A DNA stretch of 50,466 nucleotides from an uncultured Pelagibacteraceae bacterium (lineage in GTDB: Bacteria > Pseudomonadota > Alphaproteobacteria > Pelagibacterales > Pelagibacteraceae). The translations under genes and the position numbers were made by a program. Positions 8,579 through 18,413 of this stretch are shown piece after piece (positions within the stretch are counted from its first letter, which is position 1; every line of letters starts with the position of its first letter). The notes beneath the pieces were generated by a model. That model had not been told where the DNA came from, ran no database searches, and saw nothing but the letters and a program-made list of their open reading frames with translations. The DNA is taken from positions 1 through 50,466 of the forward strand of contig CACEMT010000008.1 of the NCBI GenBank assembly GCA_902560685.1, given 5' to 3'.

Positions 8579-9376
8579 CTATAAAATATCTTCGTGTTCT
8601 TCATTTGAAGTATTTTGATCTTTAAAATTTTTACTTAATTTAGTGTAATGAATAAAACTGATAGGTATCATAATAAAATATATCAATCCTGATATTACTA
8701 TTGCGTTAAAAGTATAAATTAACAATAAACCAAAATAAGAAACTACTGCGAGCAGAAGAAATATAGTCATATTTCTAGGAACAGATATTTTTTTTAGTGC
8801 ATAAGTAGGAGCTTTACTTATCAATAAAATTGAAATTATTACAAACAATATTGGTACAAAAAAATCATAATTAACATTAATAATTTGAATATCACTTAAA
8901 CTATAAATTAATGGCATCAAAACTAGTACTCCTCCTGCTGGTGATGGAACGCCTTCAAAGAAATTATCTCTCCAAGATGGTTCTTTTCCAGAATTTACGT
9001 TAAACCTTGCTAATCTCAAAGCTACACAAACAACATAAATTAAACAAATCAGCCATCCAATTCTTCCTAGCTCATTCAGTTTCCAAAAATACATTATAAA
9101 TGCAGGTGCAACTCCAAAACTAATTACATCTGTTAAAGAATCTAATTCTTTTCCTACTTTTGATGTTCCTTGTATAAGTCTTGCAATTCTACCATCCAGT
9201 CCATCGATAATTGCGGCAACTATTATTGCAATAATTGATAGAGTAAATTTTGCATCAAAAGCAAATTTAATTGAGCTTAGACCAATGCAAACTCCAATAA
9301 GAGTAAACATATTTGGTAAAATTACTCTTGTCTTTTTATTACTTACAAGTTTAAAATTTTTATTTTGTTGTTCCAT
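8579..9376 (-). CDS. pssA: CDP-diacylglycerol-serine O-phosphatidyltransferase
   Basis: PssA makes phosphatidylserine from CDP-diacylglycerol and serine in the inner membrane. The CDP-alcohol phosphotransferase motif DG-x2-AR-x8-G-x3-D-x3-D is complete at residues 61-83. The product has 265 residues with seven or eight hydrophobic segments, which fits the membrane (type II) form. It lies 3 bases downstream of psd, whose enzyme decarboxylates its product, so the two genes supply phosphatidylethanolamine. The ATG at 9376 is used; the N-terminal 18 residues are polar and come before the first helix (FTLIGVCIGL). Confidence 0.93.
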   Translation of the reverse strand: MEQQNKNFKLVSNKKTRVILPNMFTLIGVCIGLSSIKFAFDAKFTLSIIAIIVAAIIDGLDGRIARLIQGTSKVGKELDSLTDVISFGVAPAFIMYFWKLNELGRIGWLICLIYVVCVALRLARFNVNSGKEPSWRDNFFEGVPSPAGGVLVLMPLIYSLSDIQIINVNYDFFVPILFVIISILLISKAPTYALKKISVPRNMTIFLLLAVVSYFGLLLIYTFNAIVISGLIYFIMIPISFIHYTKLSKNFKDQNTSNEEHEDIL

Positions 9377-9379
9377 TTA

Positions 9380-10027
9380 TTATTTTTTTGCTATTAAAGT
9401 TTCTCCAGCAATAGTTTTTTGATTAACTTTTGCCAATGGTTTATAATTTTCAAAATAAATATCAGCCCTACTGCCAAATCTTATCATTCCAATTCTTTCT
9501 CCCTGTTTAAGCTCTTGTCCTTCGTGAGATTCGTTAACAATTCTTCTAGCAATCAATCCAGCAATTTGAACTACAATAATATCTTCTCCAGAACTATTTT
9601 GAACTTTATAATAATTTCTTTCATTTTCTTCACTTGCTTTATCAAGAGAAGCATTAAAAAATTTTCCAGGTTTGTAAACAATTTGTGAAATTTTTCCTGC
9701 ACAAGGAGTTCTGTTAACATGGCAGTCAAACACATTCATAAAAATACTTATCTTGGTAAATTTTTTATTTTCAAGTTCAAGTTCTTTTGGTCCATTTGTT
9801 TCAAGCACTTGTAAAACCAACCCATCAGCTGGGCTTGTTAAATAATTATCGTCATCAATTGAAACTCTATCAGGATCCCTAAAAAAATAGTAAACCCAAA
9901 TTGAAAGGACAAAACCAACAAAGCCTAGGAATCCGTGAATAAAATATAAAACAATAGTTGCAGCTATGAATATAAGCAAAAATTTATATCCTTCAGTGTG
10001 TATTTTTGGAAAAATTTTATCTAGCAT
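9380..10027 (-). CDS. psd: Phosphatidylserine decarboxylase (short, Psd-II type)
   Basis: Psd converts phosphatidylserine to phosphatidylethanolamine. The 215-residue form is the short type. It has two N-terminal membrane segments (about 15-45), the block SPADGLV near 65-71, NVFDCHVNRTPCAG, and the self-cleavage site in RFGSRAD (Gly185-Ser186), where the Ser becomes the pyruvoyl group. It heads the leftward cluster psd-pssA-GT-rlmE-guaB and diverges from icd across a 76-base gap. Confidence 0.95.
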   Translation of the reverse strand: MLDKIFPKIHTEGYKFLLIFIAATIVLYFIHGFLGFVGFVLSIWVYYFFRDPDRVSIDDDNYLTSPADGLVLQVLETNGPKELELENKKFTKISIFMNVFDCHVNRTPCAGKISQIVYKPGKFFNASLDKASEENERNYYKVQNSSGEDIIVVQIAGLIARRIVNESHEGQELKQGERIGMIRFGSRADIYFENYKPLAKVNQKTIAGETLIAKK

Positions 10028-10038
10028 ATTTATTTCTT

Positions 10039-10067
10039 TTGATAATTTTTAGGTTAATATGTATATA
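10039..10067 (+). promoter_or_regulatory. Putative sigma-70 promoter for icd
   Basis: TTGATA at 10039-10044 is followed after 17 bases by TATATA at 10062-10067 with a TG just before it. The predicted start near 10074 gives a leader of about 30 bases to the icd ATG at 10104. Both boxes are close to consensus, but the region is AT-rich, so chance matches are common. Confidence 0.45.
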
Positions 10068-10103
10068 AAAACTCGAAATTCAATTACTTAGATACATCTA
10101 AAT

Positions 10104-11318
10104 ATGAGCAAAATTAAGGTAAAAAACCCAATTGTTGAACTTGATGGTGATGAAATGACTAGAGTCATATGGGAGTTCATCAAAAAAAAATTAATTCTAC
10201 AATATTTAGATTTAGGGATTGAATATTATGACTTAGGAATGAAAAGCAGGGATGCTACCAATGATCAAATTACTATTGATTGTGCAAAAGCAATTAAAAA
10301 AAATGGTGTAGGAATCAAATGTGCAACTATCACCCCTGACGAAGCAAGAGTAAAAGAATTTAATTTAAAAAAAATGTGGAGGTCACCTAATGGAACAATA
10401 AGAAATATTTTAGGAGGAACAGTTTTTAGAGAGCCAATAATCTGTAAAAATATCCCTAAATTAGTTCCAAGTTGGACTAATCCAATTTGTATAGGTAGGC
10501 ACGCATTTGGAGATCAATATAGAGCAACAGATTTTAAAGTTCCAGGCAAAGGAAAATTGGAAATAAAATGGACGTCAGAAGATGGTACTGAAAAAAAAGA
10601 ATTTGAAGTATTTAATTTTCCAGGGTCCGGTGTTGCGCTATCAATGTATAACTTAGATCAATCAATAAAAGATTTTGCTAGGGCTTGTATGAATTATGGA
10701 CTTAATAGAAAATGGCCAGTTTATCTTTCAACAAAAAATACGATTTTAAAAAATTATGATGGCAGGTTTAAAGATTTGTTCCAAGAAGTTTTTGATAAAG
10801 AATTTAAAGAAAAATTTAAAGAAAGAGAAATAACTTATGAGCATAGACTTATAGATGACATGGTAGCGTGTGCTATGAAATGGAATGGCAACTATATTTG
10901 GGCCTGCAAAAACTATGATGGAGATGTACAATCTGATACAGTTGCTCAAGGATTTGGATCTTTGGGTCTTATGAGTAGTGTTTTGATGACACCTGATGGA
11001 AATACTATTGAAGCTGAAGCTGCACATGGGACTGTTACTAGACATTATAGACTGCATCAACAAGGTAAAGAAACATCTACAAATCCAATAGCATCTATAT
11101 TTGCATGGGCAAGAGGTCTTTATCATAGAGGAAAGATGGATAATAACGAAGAACTTAAAAAATTTGTTAAAACTTTAGAAAAAGTTTGTATTGAAACAGT
11201 TGAAAGTGGCTTAATGACAAAAGATTTAGCAATTTTGGTTGGTCCATCAAGTAAATATCTTACAACAAATCAATTTCTAGATGTTATTGATGGAAACCTT
11301 AAAAATAAACTAAATTAA
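10104..11318 (+). CDS. icd: Isocitrate dehydrogenase (NADP-dependent)
   Basis: Icd oxidatively decarboxylates isocitrate to 2-oxoglutarate, supplying NADPH in the TCA cycle. The 404-residue sequence is the eukaryote-like dimeric subfamily typical of alphaproteobacteria: [17 protein letters not shown] at the N-terminus, [26 protein letters not shown] with substrate-binding Arg and Ser residues, [24 protein letters not shown] (metal Asp), and [12 protein letters not shown] with [11 protein letters not shown] for cofactor binding. The 3' end overlaps the convergent alaS by 9 bases. The ATG at 10104 follows the putative promoter by a short leader. Confidence 0.97.
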   Translation: MSKIKVKNPIVELDGDEMTRVIWEFIKKKLILQYLDLGIEYYDLGMKSRDATNDQITIDCAKAIKKNGVGIKCATITPDEARVKEFNLKKMWRSPNGTIRNILGGTVFREPIICKNIPKLVPSWTNPICIGRHAFGDQYRATDFKVPGKGKLEIKWTSEDGTEKKEFEVFNFPGSGVALSMYNLDQSIKDFARACMNYGLNRKWPVYLSTKNTILKNYDGRFKDLFQEVFDKEFKEKFKEREITYEHRLIDDMVACAMKWNGNYIWACKNYDGDVQSDTVAQGFGSLGLMSSVLMTPDGNTIEAEAAHGTVTRHYRLHQQGKETSTNPIASIFAWARGLYHRGKMDNNEELKKFVKTLEKVCIETVESGLMTKDLAILVGPSSKYLTTNQFLDVIDGNLKNKLN

Positions 11319-13976
11319 AGATTTAATTTGTTCGATAGCATTATCTATTTTTGAGCTATCAATTCCACCTGCTTGAGCGAAATCAGGTCTCCCTCCACCC
11401 CCTTTTCCTCCAATAATTTCTGATCCAATTTTTACTAATTTAACAGCATCATATTTTTTTGTTAGATTTTCAGTAACACCAATTGCTAATCCAATTTTTT
11501 CATCTTTAATTGCAAAAATAACTATAACACCTTCTGTTAGTTCTTTTTTTCCACTATCAACTAGCTTTCTTAAATCTTTAGGAGGCAAATCAATTACTTT
11601 TTGAAATCTAACTTTGACATTATTTATAGTTTTGTCACTAATAATATTTTTTGATTTATCACTTAAAGTTGATTGGACTAAAAGTTGTTCATAATGCCTT
11701 GTTAAATCTTTAATTAAAGTTTGCTGATTTTCGTTAGTGATATTAGGTTTTCCACCTAATTTGATTATTTTTTGAGATAAATCTTTAATTGTTTCTTCGC
11801 TTTTTTCATTTTCAAGGTCACTGAGTTTTTCTTTTTTATTTAAATATTCTTGTAATTGTTTCTCTCTTAAAGCTTCTACTCTTCTCACCCCCGCTGCTAT
11901 TGAAGATTGGCTGACAATCTTAAATTTTCCTATATCGCCAGTATTTCTTACATGTGTCCCGCCACACAATTCTGTTGAGAAATAACGTTCTTTTTCATTA
12001 CCCATTGATAAAACCCTAACCTCCTCGCCATATTTTTCACCAAAAAGAGCTAATGCGCCATTATCAACAGCTTCTTTTGGAGTCATAATTCTCGTTTTTA
12101 CTTCAGATTTTTTTTCAACCATAGAATTTACAAAATTTTCTATTTTTTTTATTTCGTCATTGGAAATAGGCTTCATGTGACTAAAATCAAATCTTAATCT
12201 ATTAGGCTCAACTAAGGATCCTTTTTGGGTTACATGAGTACCTAGCACTCTTCTTAGTGATTCATGTAATAAATGAGTTGCAGAATGATATGCTCTAACG
12301 TCGTTTCTTCTATTTACATCAATTTTCATTTCAACATTATCATTCAATTTAATGGAACCTTTAACTACTTTGCCATAATGAACAAATAAGTCTCCTAGTC
12401 GCTTTTGCACATCGTGTACTTCAAATTTAAATTCTCCAGAAGAAATTTCTCCAGTGTCTCCAACTTGACCACCAGACTCTCCATAAAAAGGTGTTTGATT
12501 TGTAATTATCATACCTTCATCATTATCAGATAAGCTTTTTACCTCTTTGTTATCTTTTAATAATGATAAAATTTTTCCTTCGGCATGGTCAGTTTCGTAA
12601 CCTAAAAACTCTGATGGACCTAATCTATCTTTAATTTCAAACCATATTTTATTAACTGAACTATCCCCAGATCCTTTCCAGTTTTTTTTTGCAAGTTCTC
12701 TACTTTCATTCATTAAAGTTTGAAATTTTTTATTATCAATTTTTAATGACTTATTTTTTAAAATATCTTCGGTTAAGTCTAGAGGAAATCCATATGTGTC
12801 ATATAATTTAAAAGCCACTTCACCAGGTAAAACTTGATCAATTTTTGAAATTTCATCATTTAAAATTTTCATGCCTCTTTCTAATAAAACTAAAAATTTT
12901 TCTTCTTCTGTCTTTAAAGTTTCTTTGATTAATGACTCTGCTCTTACAAGTTCGGGATAATTTACTGACATCTCATCCATTAAAGTTTTAAAAATATTGT
13001 AAAAAATCGGTTGTTTCGATCCTAGTAAATGAGAATGTCTCATCCCTCTTCTCATAATTCTTCTTAATACATAACCTCTTCCTTCGTTTGATGGCAAAAC
13101 ACCTTCTGCAATTAAAAACGAACTTGCTCTCAAATGATCTGCGATTACTCTAAAACTAGAAACATTTTTTTGATCAGGTTTAACTTTAACTGCTTCGGAA
13201 ATTGAATTTATTAATTTTTTAAAATGATCTGTTTCATAATTATCATGTGTACCCTGTAGTAAAGCTGCAATTCTCTCTAGTCCCATTCCTGTATCAACAG
13301 AAGGTTTTGGTAAATTTATTCTTTTTTCTTTAGAAATTTGTTCAAATTGCATAAATACTAAATTCCAAATTTCGATGTATCTATCGCCATCTTGATCTTT
13401 TGTGCCAGGTAATCCACCTTTTAGGCGATCACCATGATCGTAAAATATTTCTGAACAAGGGCCACAAGGACCTGTTTCGCCCATTGACCAAAAATTATCT
13501 GATGTAGCAATCTTTATTATTTTATCTTCTCCTAGTCCTGATATTTTTTTCCAAAGATTAAGTGCTTCTTCATCTTCGTTAAAAACTGTGAAATAGAGCC
13601 TATTTTTGTCTAGTCCAAAATCTTTTGTAACTAAATCCCAGGCTAATTCTATTGCTCTTTCTTTAAAATAATCTCCAAATGAAAAATTTCCAAGCATTTC
13701 AAAAAACGTATGGTGCCTAGGTGTATAACCAACATTTTCAAGATCATTATGTTTTCCCCCAGCTCTTACACACTTTTGGGATGTGGTTGCTGTTTTGTAA
13801 TCTCTTTTTTCTAATCCGGTAAAAACATTTTTAAATTGAACCATCCCTGAATTTGCAAACATTAATGTTGGGTCGTTATTAGGAACTAAGTTACTAGAGT
13901 CTACAATTTTATGACCATTCTTTTCAAAATATTTGAGAAAAGTACTTCTTATTTCATTAAGTGTTTTGTCTGCCAT
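11310..13976 (-). CDS. alaS: Alanine-tRNA ligase
   Basis: AlaS charges tRNA-Ala. The 888-residue length is normal. The order is the class II catalytic domain ([20 protein letters not shown] and [18 protein letters not shown] near the N-terminus), the tRNA recognition region, the editing domain with zinc ligands HSATHLLH and the CGGTH motif (about 560-670), and the C-Ala domain ending [16 protein letters not shown]. The ATG at 13976 puts ten residues before [10 protein letters not shown], as in homologues. It overlaps icd tail-to-tail and lies downstream of recA with the recA terminator between them, so it probably has its own promoter near 13977-14020. Confidence 0.97.
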   Translation of the reverse strand: MADKTLNEIRSTFLKYFEKNGHKIVDSSNLVPNNDPTLMFANSGMVQFKNVFTGLEKRDYKTATTSQKCVRAGGKHNDLENVGYTPRHHTFFEMLGNFSFGDYFKERAIELAWDLVTKDFGLDKNRLYFTVFNEDEEALNLWKKISGLGEDKIIKIATSDNFWSMGETGPCGPCSEIFYDHGDRLKGGLPGTKDQDGDRYIEIWNLVFMQFEQISKEKRINLPKPSVDTGMGLERIAALLQGTHDNYETDHFKKLINSISEAVKVKPDQKNVSSFRVIADHLRASSFLIAEGVLPSNEGRGYVLRRIMRRGMRHSHLLGSKQPIFYNIFKTLMDEMSVNYPELVRAESLIKETLKTEEEKFLVLLERGMKILNDEISKIDQVLPGEVAFKLYDTYGFPLDLTEDILKNKSLKIDNKKFQTLMNESRELAKKNWKGSGDSSVNKIWFEIKDRLGPSEFLGYETDHAEGKILSLLKDNKEVKSLSDNDEGMIITNQTPFYGESGGQVGDTGEISSGEFKFEVHDVQKRLGDLFVHYGKVVKGSIKLNDNVEMKIDVNRRNDVRAYHSATHLLHESLRRVLGTHVTQKGSLVEPNRLRFDFSHMKPISNDEIKKIENFVNSMVEKKSEVKTRIMTPKEAVDNGALALFGEKYGEEVRVLSMGNEKERYFSTELCGGTHVRNTGDIGKFKIVSQSSIAAGVRRVEALREKQLQEYLNKKEKLSDLENEKSEETIKDLSQKIIKLGGKPNITNENQQTLIKDLTRHYEQLLVQSTLSDKSKNIISDKTINNVKVRFQKVIDLPPKDLRKLVDSGKKELTEGVIVIFAIKDEKIGLAIGVTENLTKKYDAVKLVKIGSEIIGGKGGGGRPDFAQAGGIDSSKIDNAIEQIKSLI

Positions 13977-14023
13977 ATTTCTAAAATACAGCTTTTTTAT
14001 ATGATGTCTATATATCTATAGGG

Positions 14024-14051
14024 AAAAAAGGCGCCCAAAAGAGCGCCTTTT
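14024..14051 (-). terminator. Rho-independent terminator of recA
   Basis: A 9-base-pair GC-containing stem AAAAGGCGC / GCGCCTTTT (14026-14034 with 14043-14051) has an 8-base loop. Read on the minus strand it ends in a run of six T residues directly after the stem and begins 20 bases past the recA stop. It is one of only two strong hairpin terminators seen in the window and separates recA from alaS. On the plus strand only four T residues follow. Confidence 0.88.
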
Positions 14052-14070
14052 AATAACTAAAAGTTATATG

Positions 14071-15204
14071 CTAATTTTTTTTTGTAGGTACTTCTTCTGC
14101 AGACTCTACTTTTTCTGCAGACTCTACTTTTTCTTTTTCGATCGGATTACCTTGGATTTTTTCAGAAATAAGACCAGCTTTTTCTCTTATTGCCATTTCT
14201 ATTTCCGCTGCAGCCTTGGGATTTTGTTCAAGGAATAACTTTGCATTTTCTTTTCCTTGGCCAATTTTTTCTCCTTTATAAGCATACCAGGCACCTGATT
14301 TTTCAACAATATCTGCTTTTGCACCTAGATCAATCAGTTCTCCAGTTTTGCTTATTCCTTTTCCATACATTAGATCGAATTCAACTACCTTAAATGGTGG
14401 TGCAACTTTATTTTTAACAACTTTTACTCTAGTTGCATTTCCAATAATCTCATCCTTGTCTTTAATGGCACCTATTCTTCTTATATCCATTCTAACTGAT
14501 GAATAAAATTTAAGTGAATTTCCTCCAGAAGTTGTTTCTGGACTTCCAAACATTACACCAATTTTCATTCTAATTTGGTTAATAAAAATAACCATTGTAT
14601 TTGTTCTAGATACAGAACCAGTCAATTTTCTTAGTGCTTGGCTCATTAATCTTGCTTGAAGTCCGACGTGATGATCTCCCATATCTCCTTCAATTTCAGC
14701 TCTTGGAGTTAGCGCTGCAACAGAGTCGATCACAATAACTGACATTGATCCTGATTTAATTAAAGTATCAGTAATTTCTAAAGCCTGTTCACCAGTGTCT
14801 GGCTGAGAAATTAATAGTTCTTCGGTATTAACACCTAATTTTTTTGCATAAACAGGGTCCAATGCATGCTCTGCATCAACAAATCCACAAATACCACCTG
14901 CTTTTTGTGCTTCAGCTATAACTTGTAAAGCTAGCGTCGTTTTTCCAGATGATTCTGGTCCATAAATTTCAATAATTCTTCCCTTTGGCAACCCTCCAAT
15001 GCCAAGCGCAAGGTCTAAACTTAGAGATCCTGTTGAAACAGACTCAACATCCATAGCCTTTTGTTGGCCTAGCTTCATTACAGACCCTTTTCCAAAGTTA
15101 TCTGTGATCTGGCTAATTGCTGCTTCTAGAGCTTTATTTTTTTCTTTATTTTCCAATTCTTTATCTTTAGTGGATTTCACCACTTTTAAGTTATTTTTAG
15201 TCAT
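14071..15204 (-). CDS. recA: Recombinase RecA
   Basis: RecA drives homologous recombination and stimulates LexA/UmuD self-cleavage. The protein has 377 residues. The Walker [10 protein letters not shown] lies at 82-90, with [21 protein letters not shown] (Walker B), [13 protein letters not shown] (loop L2 region) and GGNSLKFY in the usual order. The C-terminal tail contains a perfect six-residue duplication, KVESAE twice, encoded by an 18-base tandem repeat (14099-14134). The promoter region carries a near match to the alphaproteobacterial LexA box, and a strong hairpin terminator follows, so recA is probably monocistronic and DNA-damage inducible. Confidence 0.98.
   Translation of the reverse strand: MTKNNLKVVKSTKDKELENKEKNKALEAAISQITDNFGKGSVMKLGQQKAMDVESVSTGSLSLDLALGIGGLPKGRIIEIYGPESSGKTTLALQVIAEAQKAGGICGFVDAEHALDPVYAKKLGVNTEELLISQPDTGEQALEITDTLIKSGSMSVIVIDSVAALTPRAEIEGDMGDHHVGLQARLMSQALRKLTGSVSRTNTMVIFINQIRMKIGVMFGSPETTSGGNSLKFYSSVRMDIRRIGAIKDKDEIIGNATRVKVVKNKVAPPFKVVEFDLMYGKGISKTGELIDLGAKADIVEKSGAWYAYKGEKIGQGKENAKLFLEQNPKAAAEIEMAIREKAGLISEKIQGNPIEKEKVESAEKVESAEEVPTKKN
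14099..14134. repeat. 18-base perfect tandem duplication in the recA 3' end
   Basis: The unit GCAGACTCTACTTTTTCT occurs twice without spacing. It is in frame and adds a second KVESAE to the acidic, disordered RecA tail. It is a likely replication-slippage product that may differ in copy number between strains. Confidence 0.9.
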
Positions 15205-15250
15205 TTTTTGCCTCTTTTTTTGCGTTTTTTAACAGTCGAATCATGTTTTA

Positions 15251-15278
15251 AATGTACACATTTTGTTCTCATTGGCAA
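15251..15278 (-). promoter_or_regulatory. recA promoter with overlapping near-consensus LexA box
   Basis: On the minus strand a -35 TTGCCA (15278-15273) and a -10 TACATT (15256-15251) are separated by 16 bases. Inside and overlapping the -10 lies GAACAAAATGTGTAC (15268-15254), a GAAC-N7-GTAC element with one mismatch to the alphaproteobacterial SOS box GAAC-N7-GAAC (equivalently GTTC-N7-GTTC). A repressor there would block RNA polymerase. It shares its first nine bases with the perfect box upstream of umuD. An AGAGG ribosome site precedes the ATG by 7 bases. Confidence 0.6.
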
Positions 15279-15311
15279 TAAAAATGTGATCTAGGTCTAA
15301 AAAACCTTAAT

Positions 15312-16607
15312 TTATTTGATTTTTAAATAGTCGCTATTTAGCAATCCTATTGATTTCAGAACATTGAATTGAGAAAGAAGGTAGTTTCTTTCTGAATTAG
15401 CTAATGAAATTTGAGCATTTAACAAAAAGGAATTTGATTGAATAACTTCAAGAGTTGTTCTACCAAGACCACTTTCATACTCAGCCGTAATTCCTTCATT
15501 TGCTATTTCTGCAGCTTTAACTTGTAGTTCAACTGAGTTTAATAAACTTTTACTAGATTGAAAATTTGACCAAGCACTTGCTACAGTAGTTTCATTTGTT
15601 TTATTTGTATTATTTAAAAGTAATCTTTTTCTAGTTTGTAAATTTTGTTTTTTGTTGTAAGTAGCTCTATTTTTCCCTCCAGAATAAAAAGGCCAAGACA
15701 CTGTTGCTTTTAAAATATCTTTTTCTCTTTCATCATAAGTAGAGCTTAAATCTTCACTGTAAGATCTTTCAAAAGATAATTTTGCAGTTGGTGATAAATC
15801 AGATTTTGCAATTATTGTGTCTTTTTCAGATTGTTGATACTCTAATTTAGCAATAGTTAAATCTGGATTATTTTTTTTTGATAACTCAATTGCTGAATTT
15901 AAACTATTTGGCATCATAAAATTTAATGTTGAATTTTTAATTAACGATTTTGAATTAGCTAGTGGTCCAATGATATTTTCATATTTTAATTTACTTGTTA
16001 AAACTTCATTTTCAGCTTGAATAAATCTTGCTTGGGCTTCAGCTAAAGAAGATTCTGATTGAGCAACATCGGAAAGTGTAACCTGGCCTCTTTCAAGTCT
16101 TATACTATCTGTCTCAACTTGTCTTTCCAATAAATTAACATTTGCTTTATTAATTTCAAATTTTTCATTTGCTAAAATAACCCCTGTATAAGCTTCTATA
16201 GCTTTATATAAAATATCTTGTTCTTTTTTTAATAATTTTGCTTTTGCAAGACTAATTCCAATTATATTTTTTTCATTTTGAGCACTTCTTCCAAAATCAA
16301 TTAATGTTTGTTCTATAGTTATAGAAGTTGATAAAGGGTCTACATCTGTAATAGCAGCATCTCCTCCAGATTGATTAGTTAGTTTATTAGTGTCCTCTTG
16401 GCTTTTGCTTCCACTCAAAGTTAAGGTTGGAAGATATTCTCCTTTGGAAATATTTAAATCTTCCTCTGAAACTTTAATATTTTCTCTTTCAGCATTTAAT
16501 TCAGTATTATTTTTGTAAGCTTGAGTAAGAGCTTCGGACAATGTTACTGCAAATACTTTGGGTATAAAAAGAAATAACGAAATTATGATTAAAATTATTT
16601 TTTTCAT
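15312..16607 (-). CDS. tolC: TolC family outer membrane efflux protein
   Basis: The 431-residue protein is an outer-membrane channel of tripartite efflux pumps or type I secretion. It has a signal peptide (1-20, ending KVFA) and two copies of the outer membrane efflux (OEP) domain, each starting with the family pattern: TLSEALTQAYKNNTELNAERENI near 22-44 and LNSAIELSKKNNPDLTIAKLEYQQSE near 240-265 (quoted as pattern markers). Long helices predicted for the periplasmic barrel are present. The start ATG abuts the stop of the upstream glycerate kinase gene. No inner-membrane pump partner is encoded nearby. Confidence 0.88.
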   Translation of the reverse strand: MKKIILIIISLFLFIPKVFAVTLSEALTQAYKNNTELNAERENIKVSEEDLNISKGEYLPTLTLSGSKSQEDTNKLTNQSGGDAAITDVDPLSTSITIEQTLIDFGRSAQNEKNIIGISLAKAKLLKKEQDILYKAIEAYTGVILANEKFEINKANVNLLERQVETDSIRLERGQVTLSDVAQSESSLAEAQARFIQAENEVLTSKLKYENIIGPLANSKSLIKNSTLNFMMPNSLNSAIELSKKNNPDLTIAKLEYQQSEKDTIIAKSDLSPTAKLSFERSYSEDLSSTYDEREKDILKATVSWPFYSGGKNRATYNKKQNLQTRKRLLLNNTNKTNETTVASAWSNFQSSKSLLNSVELQVKAAEIANEGITAEYESGLGRTTLEVIQSNSFLLNAQISLANSERNYLLSQFNVLKSIGLLNSDYLKIK

Positions 16608-17531
16608 TTATCTAAATTTAATTGAATTAATTTGATGATTACTATTTAATTTCATTACAATCGAGGCATATTTTGGCGCATCTTTAAACATGCTTTGAGT
16701 AATTCTTTGGTATGTTTGCATAAAATTTATTATATCACCTCTATTCATAATTCTTAAATTTCTTTTATTTTTCGATTTTAACCAAAGTATTTTTTCTTGT
16801 TTTATTCTCCATTTTTGAAGCATTTTAAAATTATTAGCTTTAAGATAAATTATTTCATTAATTTGTTTAAACAATTTTTTATAATGTGTTTTCAATTGAA
16901 TATTAACATAATTTCTCCAAACTAAATCTGAATCTTCTGTTTTTTCTAATAAATTTATTGGTCTAACAAGCTCCGAATTTTTTTGAGCTTTTGCACCAAC
17001 GCACCAGCCTTCAAAAATTATTACATCTGGTCTTGAATTAATTTTGTACCATAAATTTTTATGACATCTATCGTCTTTAGATTTATCGAATTTTGGTATT
17101 TTTAATTTACTAAATTTTTTATTTTTAATTTTTTTAAAGAAATCATAAATAATTTTATTATCATGAGTCCCTGGTACCCCCCTTGTAATTAATAAAGGGT
17201 GCTTTGAAATTGATAATTTTTTTCTATCTTTTCTGGTTTTGTAAAAATCATCAATAGAAATTTTAAAAACTTTAAGTTTAAAATATTTTCGTAGTATTAA
17301 AGATATTATTGAAGTGATTGTAGTCTTTCCTGTACCTTGACCACCAGATAAACCAATAATCAATGGGGATTTTTTTTTTAATTTTTTTTTAATCCAAAAG
17401 CTCAAAGGTATTAAATAAGATTTGAGCATCTTATTTTTATTTTTAAATTTATTTGTTTTTATTTCTTGTAAATTTATAAATTTAAAACAATCATTCTTTA
17501 CTTTCTTATAACACTCGTCAATTGGATGCAT
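16608..17531 (-). CDS. D-glycerate 3-kinase (plant GLYK/YGR205w-like P-loop kinase)
   Basis: The 307-residue P-loop kinase resembles plant-type D-glycerate 3-kinase, which phosphorylates glycerate to 3-phosphoglycerate. Walker A is GLSGGQGTGKTT (60-71). SIDDFYKTRKDR, RGVPGTHD (typical of this family), the Walker B-like VIIFEGWCVGA, and a C-terminal FMQTYQRIT follow in the order known for this group. In marine heterotrophs such an enzyme would return glycolate carbon, through glyoxylate and glycerate, to lower glycolysis, and its product is the substrate of the SerA encoded 4 kb away. Other P-loop small-molecule kinases such as uridine or pantothenate kinase are less likely because of the EGW and RGVPGTHD motifs. 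Confidence 0.82.
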   Translation of the reverse strand: MHPIDECYKKVKNDCFKFINLQEIKTNKFKNKNKMLKSYLIPLSFWIKKKLKKKSPLIIGLSGGQGTGKTTITSIISLILRKYFKLKVFKISIDDFYKTRKDRKKLSISKHPLLITRGVPGTHDNKIIYDFFKKIKNKKFSKLKIPKFDKSKDDRCHKNLWYKINSRPDVIIFEGWCVGAKAQKNSELVRPINLLEKTEDSDLVWRNYVNIQLKTHYKKLFKQINEIIYLKANNFKMLQKWRIKQEKILWLKSKNKRNLRIMNRGDIINFMQTYQRITQSMFKDAPKYASIVMKLNSNHQINSIKFR

Positions 17532-17538
17532 ATAAAAA

Positions 17539-17907
17539 TTATTTTTTTTGATCTAGGGGATGGTTTTCTCCATCATTAACTGGAACATTTTCTATCTCGA
17601 ATGGTTTTATACCTTCAATACAAGCAATATTAACACCATATATTTTTGGATTACTTCTTGGTCTGTTGTGAGTATGAATTCCACAAACTTTACAAAAATA
17701 ATGTTGAGCAGTTTTTGTTTTAAATTGATAAAGTGTTAAGAGATCTTCTCCTTTAACTAGACTAAAATCATCTGGACCTAAAACTCCTATAATATATCCT
17801 TTTCTTTTACAGATAGAACAATTACAACGCATAATCTTTTGAAATCCTTTTTCTGGAATATTAACTTCTGCTTCAACTCCTCCACAATGACATGTTAATT
17901 TTTTCAT
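17539..17907 (-). CDS. GFA/CENP-V family zinc protein
   Basis: The 122-residue protein has the fold of glutathione-dependent formaldehyde-activating enzyme. Zinc ligands are visible in CHCGG (6-10), CNCSIC (28-33) and FCKVCGIHTH (about 71-80). Family members were proposed to help formaldehyde react with glutathione, but many are of unknown function and the original enzyme assignment is disputed, so I call only the family. It lies 7 bases upstream of the glycerate kinase gene and 15 bases downstream of the nuclease gene, in one leftward transcript with tolC. Confidence 0.85.
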   Translation of the reverse strand: MKKLTCHCGGVEAEVNIPEKGFQKIMRCNCSICKRKGYIIGVLGPDDFSLVKGEDLLTLYQFKTKTAQHYFCKVCGIHTHNRPRSNPKIYGVNIACIEGIKPFEIENVPVNDGENHPLDQKK

Positions 17908-17922
17908 TTTTTTCCTTTATTT

Positions 17923-18378
17923 TTAAGACCCTTTTCTAAAATCCCACGGATATGTAAAAGTCATTGACCACATCCCTAGTTTATTAATTTTTGCAAAATC
18001 TTCATCCTTAACAAATTTTGTTGAATATTTTCTATAAGCAAAAGCATAGCCACTTCTTACTAAAAATTTCGATAAGCTTTCACCATTAACAAAGCATTCT
18101 GCTAGAGTTCTTTTGTAAAAATCCTTTTCTTTGCCAATACATATGGGTGTATTATTGCCAATCTTTTTAATTAGCAGCATCTTTGCAAACATACCACAAC
18201 CTACTTCTTCGTTATCTTTCAAACAAGTTTGTTTTAATTCTGGTGTATCAATTCCTGAAAAGCGTATCTTCTCACCATTTAGAATAATTGTGTCACCATC
18301 AATAACTCTAAGACTTTTTGCTGAAACAATACTGCTCCATAACAAACTCAGAACCAATATTCCTATAAGCTTTTTCAT
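17923..18378 (-). CDS. Secreted staphylococcal-nuclease-like (SNase) protein
   Basis: The product has 151 residues with a signal peptide (1-20, ending IVSA) and a thermonuclease/SNase domain. Expected active-site elements are visible: VIDGDT (metal Asp), IRFSGIDTPE (catalytic Arg and Glu) and DFYKRTLAECFVNG (second Arg). It would cut nucleic acid in the periplasm or outside the cell, perhaps for nucleotide scavenging. The start is ATG 18378 because it gives a clean signal peptide; the frame stays open to 18444 but that leader has no signal-peptide character. It is divergent from umuD across 171 bases. Confidence 0.85.
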   Translation of the reverse strand: MKKLIGILVLSLLWSSIVSAKSLRVIDGDTIILNGEKIRFSGIDTPELKQTCLKDNEEVGCGMFAKMLLIKKIGNNTPICIGKEKDFYKRTLAECFVNGESLSKFLVRSGYAFAYRKYSTKFVKDEDFAKINKLGMWSMTFTYPWDFRKGS

Positions 18379-18413
18379 ATTTATTGTGGGATTTAAACTA
18401 TCCTTGGTTAAAG

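Noticed and set aside
10746..11126. 126-codon open frame opposite icd
   Set aside because: It lies entirely inside the well-supported icd gene on the other strand and has Cys/Ser/Ile-rich composition typical of a shadow frame.
17539..17907. Assignment of the GFA-fold protein as S-(hydroxymethyl)glutathione synthase
   Set aside because: Only the zinc-binding fold is supported; the enzymatic role is disputed for the family and no formaldehyde dehydrogenase gene is nearby.
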